Shown here: positions 41,194 to 41,819 of the stretch, piece by piece
How the letters are laid out: every line of letters starts with the position of its first letter
Numbering within the stretch: the stretch's first letter is position 1
Source of the DNA: Candidatus Cryptobacteroides intestinavium
Lineage (GTDB): Bacteria; Bacteroidota; Bacteroidia; Bacteroidales; UBA932
Length of the DNA: 41,819 nt
NCBI GenBank assembly: GCA_017694845.1
Contig: JADIMI010000008.1
Coordinates: 1-41,819 of the forward strand
Direction of reading: 5' to 3'
The notes under the pieces: generated by a model
What the model saw: the letters and a program-made list of their open reading frames with translations, nothing else
The model's database searches: none
What the model was told of the DNA's origin: nothing
Program-made: the position numbers and the translations under genes

Positions 41194-41819
41194 ATGGAAC
41201 AGAGAATAGAAGGGAAATACACATACCGGGGAATATGGCAGCTTGCCTATCCGATTCTCATCAGTCTCTTTATGGAGCAGATGATCGGAATGACGGACAC
41301 AGCGTTCCTCGGAAGAGTCGGGGAGATAGAGCTCGGGGCTTCAGCAATAGCCGGAGTCTACTATATGGTCATATTCATCGTCGGATTCGGATTCAGTCTC
41401 GGTGCACAGATTATTATCGGACGGCGCAACGGAGAAGGGCGTTATACCGACACGGGAAAGATATTCTGGCACGGGCTATACTTCCTGCTGGGGTTCGCGG
41501 CCGTGATGATAGCCCTCTCGGAGGCTCTGTCGCCATGGCTGATGTCGAAGATGGTATCGTCAGAGCATATCCTGGATGCTGCCCTGACCTACGTAAGATG
41601 GAGGATTCTCGGACTTTTCTTTGCCTGGACAACGGCTATGTTCAGGGCGTTCTATATCGGCACAATGCAGACAAAGACCCTGACGCTCAATTCCATAGTA
41701 ATGGTGCTGTCCAATGTGGTGTTCAACTGGACACTCATATTCGGAAAGTTCGGAATCCCTGCTCTGGGCATCGCCGGTGCGGCCATCGGGTCCACTCTCG
41801 CGGAACTTGTATCACTTGT
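41194..41819 (+). CDS. MATE-family efflux transporter (partial, runs off the window)
   Basis: The first 208 residues of a multidrug and toxin extrusion-type transporter. Opening IWQLAYPILISLFMEQMIGM, followed by TDTAFLGRVG, is a hallmark of the family's first helix and loop. Further helices (YYMVIFIVGFGFSLGAQIII) and the TKTLTLNSIVMVLSNVVFNW region follow. It uses ion gradients to export small cationic compounds; the substrate is unknown. A purine-rich GAAGAGG precedes the ATG. It lies 12 bp after the S9 peptidase and is probably in the same transcript. The end of the gene is outside the window. Confidence 0.92.
   Translation, partial: MEQRIEGKYTYRGIWQLAYPILISLFMEQMIGMTDTAFLGRVGEIELGASAIAGVYYMVIFIVGFGFSLGAQIIIGRRNGEGRYTDTGKIFWHGLYFLLGFAAVMIALSEALSPWLMSKMVSSEHILDAALTYVRWRILGLFFAWTTAMFRAFYIGTMQTKTLTLNSIVMVLSNVVFNWTLIFGKFGIPALGIAGAAIGSTLAELVSL

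Overview
This window looks like chromosome from an uncultured or lesser-known Bacteroidales bacterium of moderate GC content. The evidence is: several promoters with the Bacteroidetes -7 box TAnnTTTG, most with TTG 19-20 bp upstream; an ssrA tag of the Bacteroidetes type (GNNNYALAA); a long SecA with a C-terminal zinc motif; TonB-dependent receptor biology with DUF4876- and DUF6850-type partners; and a bactofilin. Genus cannot be fixed by eye.

Region 1 (1-5450) is an accessory patchwork. It holds an AAA ATPase with a palindromic operator in its own promoter, a DUF932-like phage/plasmid protein coupled to a tiny upstream ORF, a DEDDh exonuclease, a decayed dprA-like gene, a Fic protein with an operator-like palindrome, and a small hypothetical protein. 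The last is followed after 3 bp by an aldehyde dehydrogenase that carries an unusual insertion. Region 2 (6990-8735) is a REP-associated tyrosine transposase (RAYT) flanked on both sides by its presumed 73-bp-period hairpin repeats. Region 3 (8814-13287) holds tmRNA (ssrA), a bactofilin and secA on the minus strand, with tandem copies of a second repeat family between bactofilin and secA.

Region 4 (13289-23204) is a minus-strand gene cluster that probably starts at the pdxA promoter: pdxA, rnhA, a PHP-type tyrosine phosphatase, rfbA, rfbD, rfbC, rfbB, ugd, a glycosyltransferase and a Wzx-like flippase. It makes dTDP-rhamnose and UDP-glucuronate and contains part of a surface-glycan export pathway. 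The rfbD reading frame runs on into an intergenic repeat and gains a 49-residue tail. recG diverges from pdxA.

Region 5 (25462-37670) is the most interesting part: a tightly packed plus-strand operon of a TonB-dependent receptor, a DUF4876-type lipoprotein, a DUF6850-type outer-membrane beta-barrel, two tandem paralogous proteases with a gingipain/caspase-like His-Cys dyad and HEAT-like C-termini, a papain-fold (C1-like) protease, and a short HmuY-like lipoprotein. I infer a self-contained protease-coupled heme (or peptide) acquisition system, similar in logic to the gingipain/HmuY/HmuR partnership of Porphyromonas but built from different parts and encoded in one operon. It is followed by a WYL-domain regulator, an S9 (DPP-like) peptidase, and the start of a MATE transporter that runs off the end of the window.
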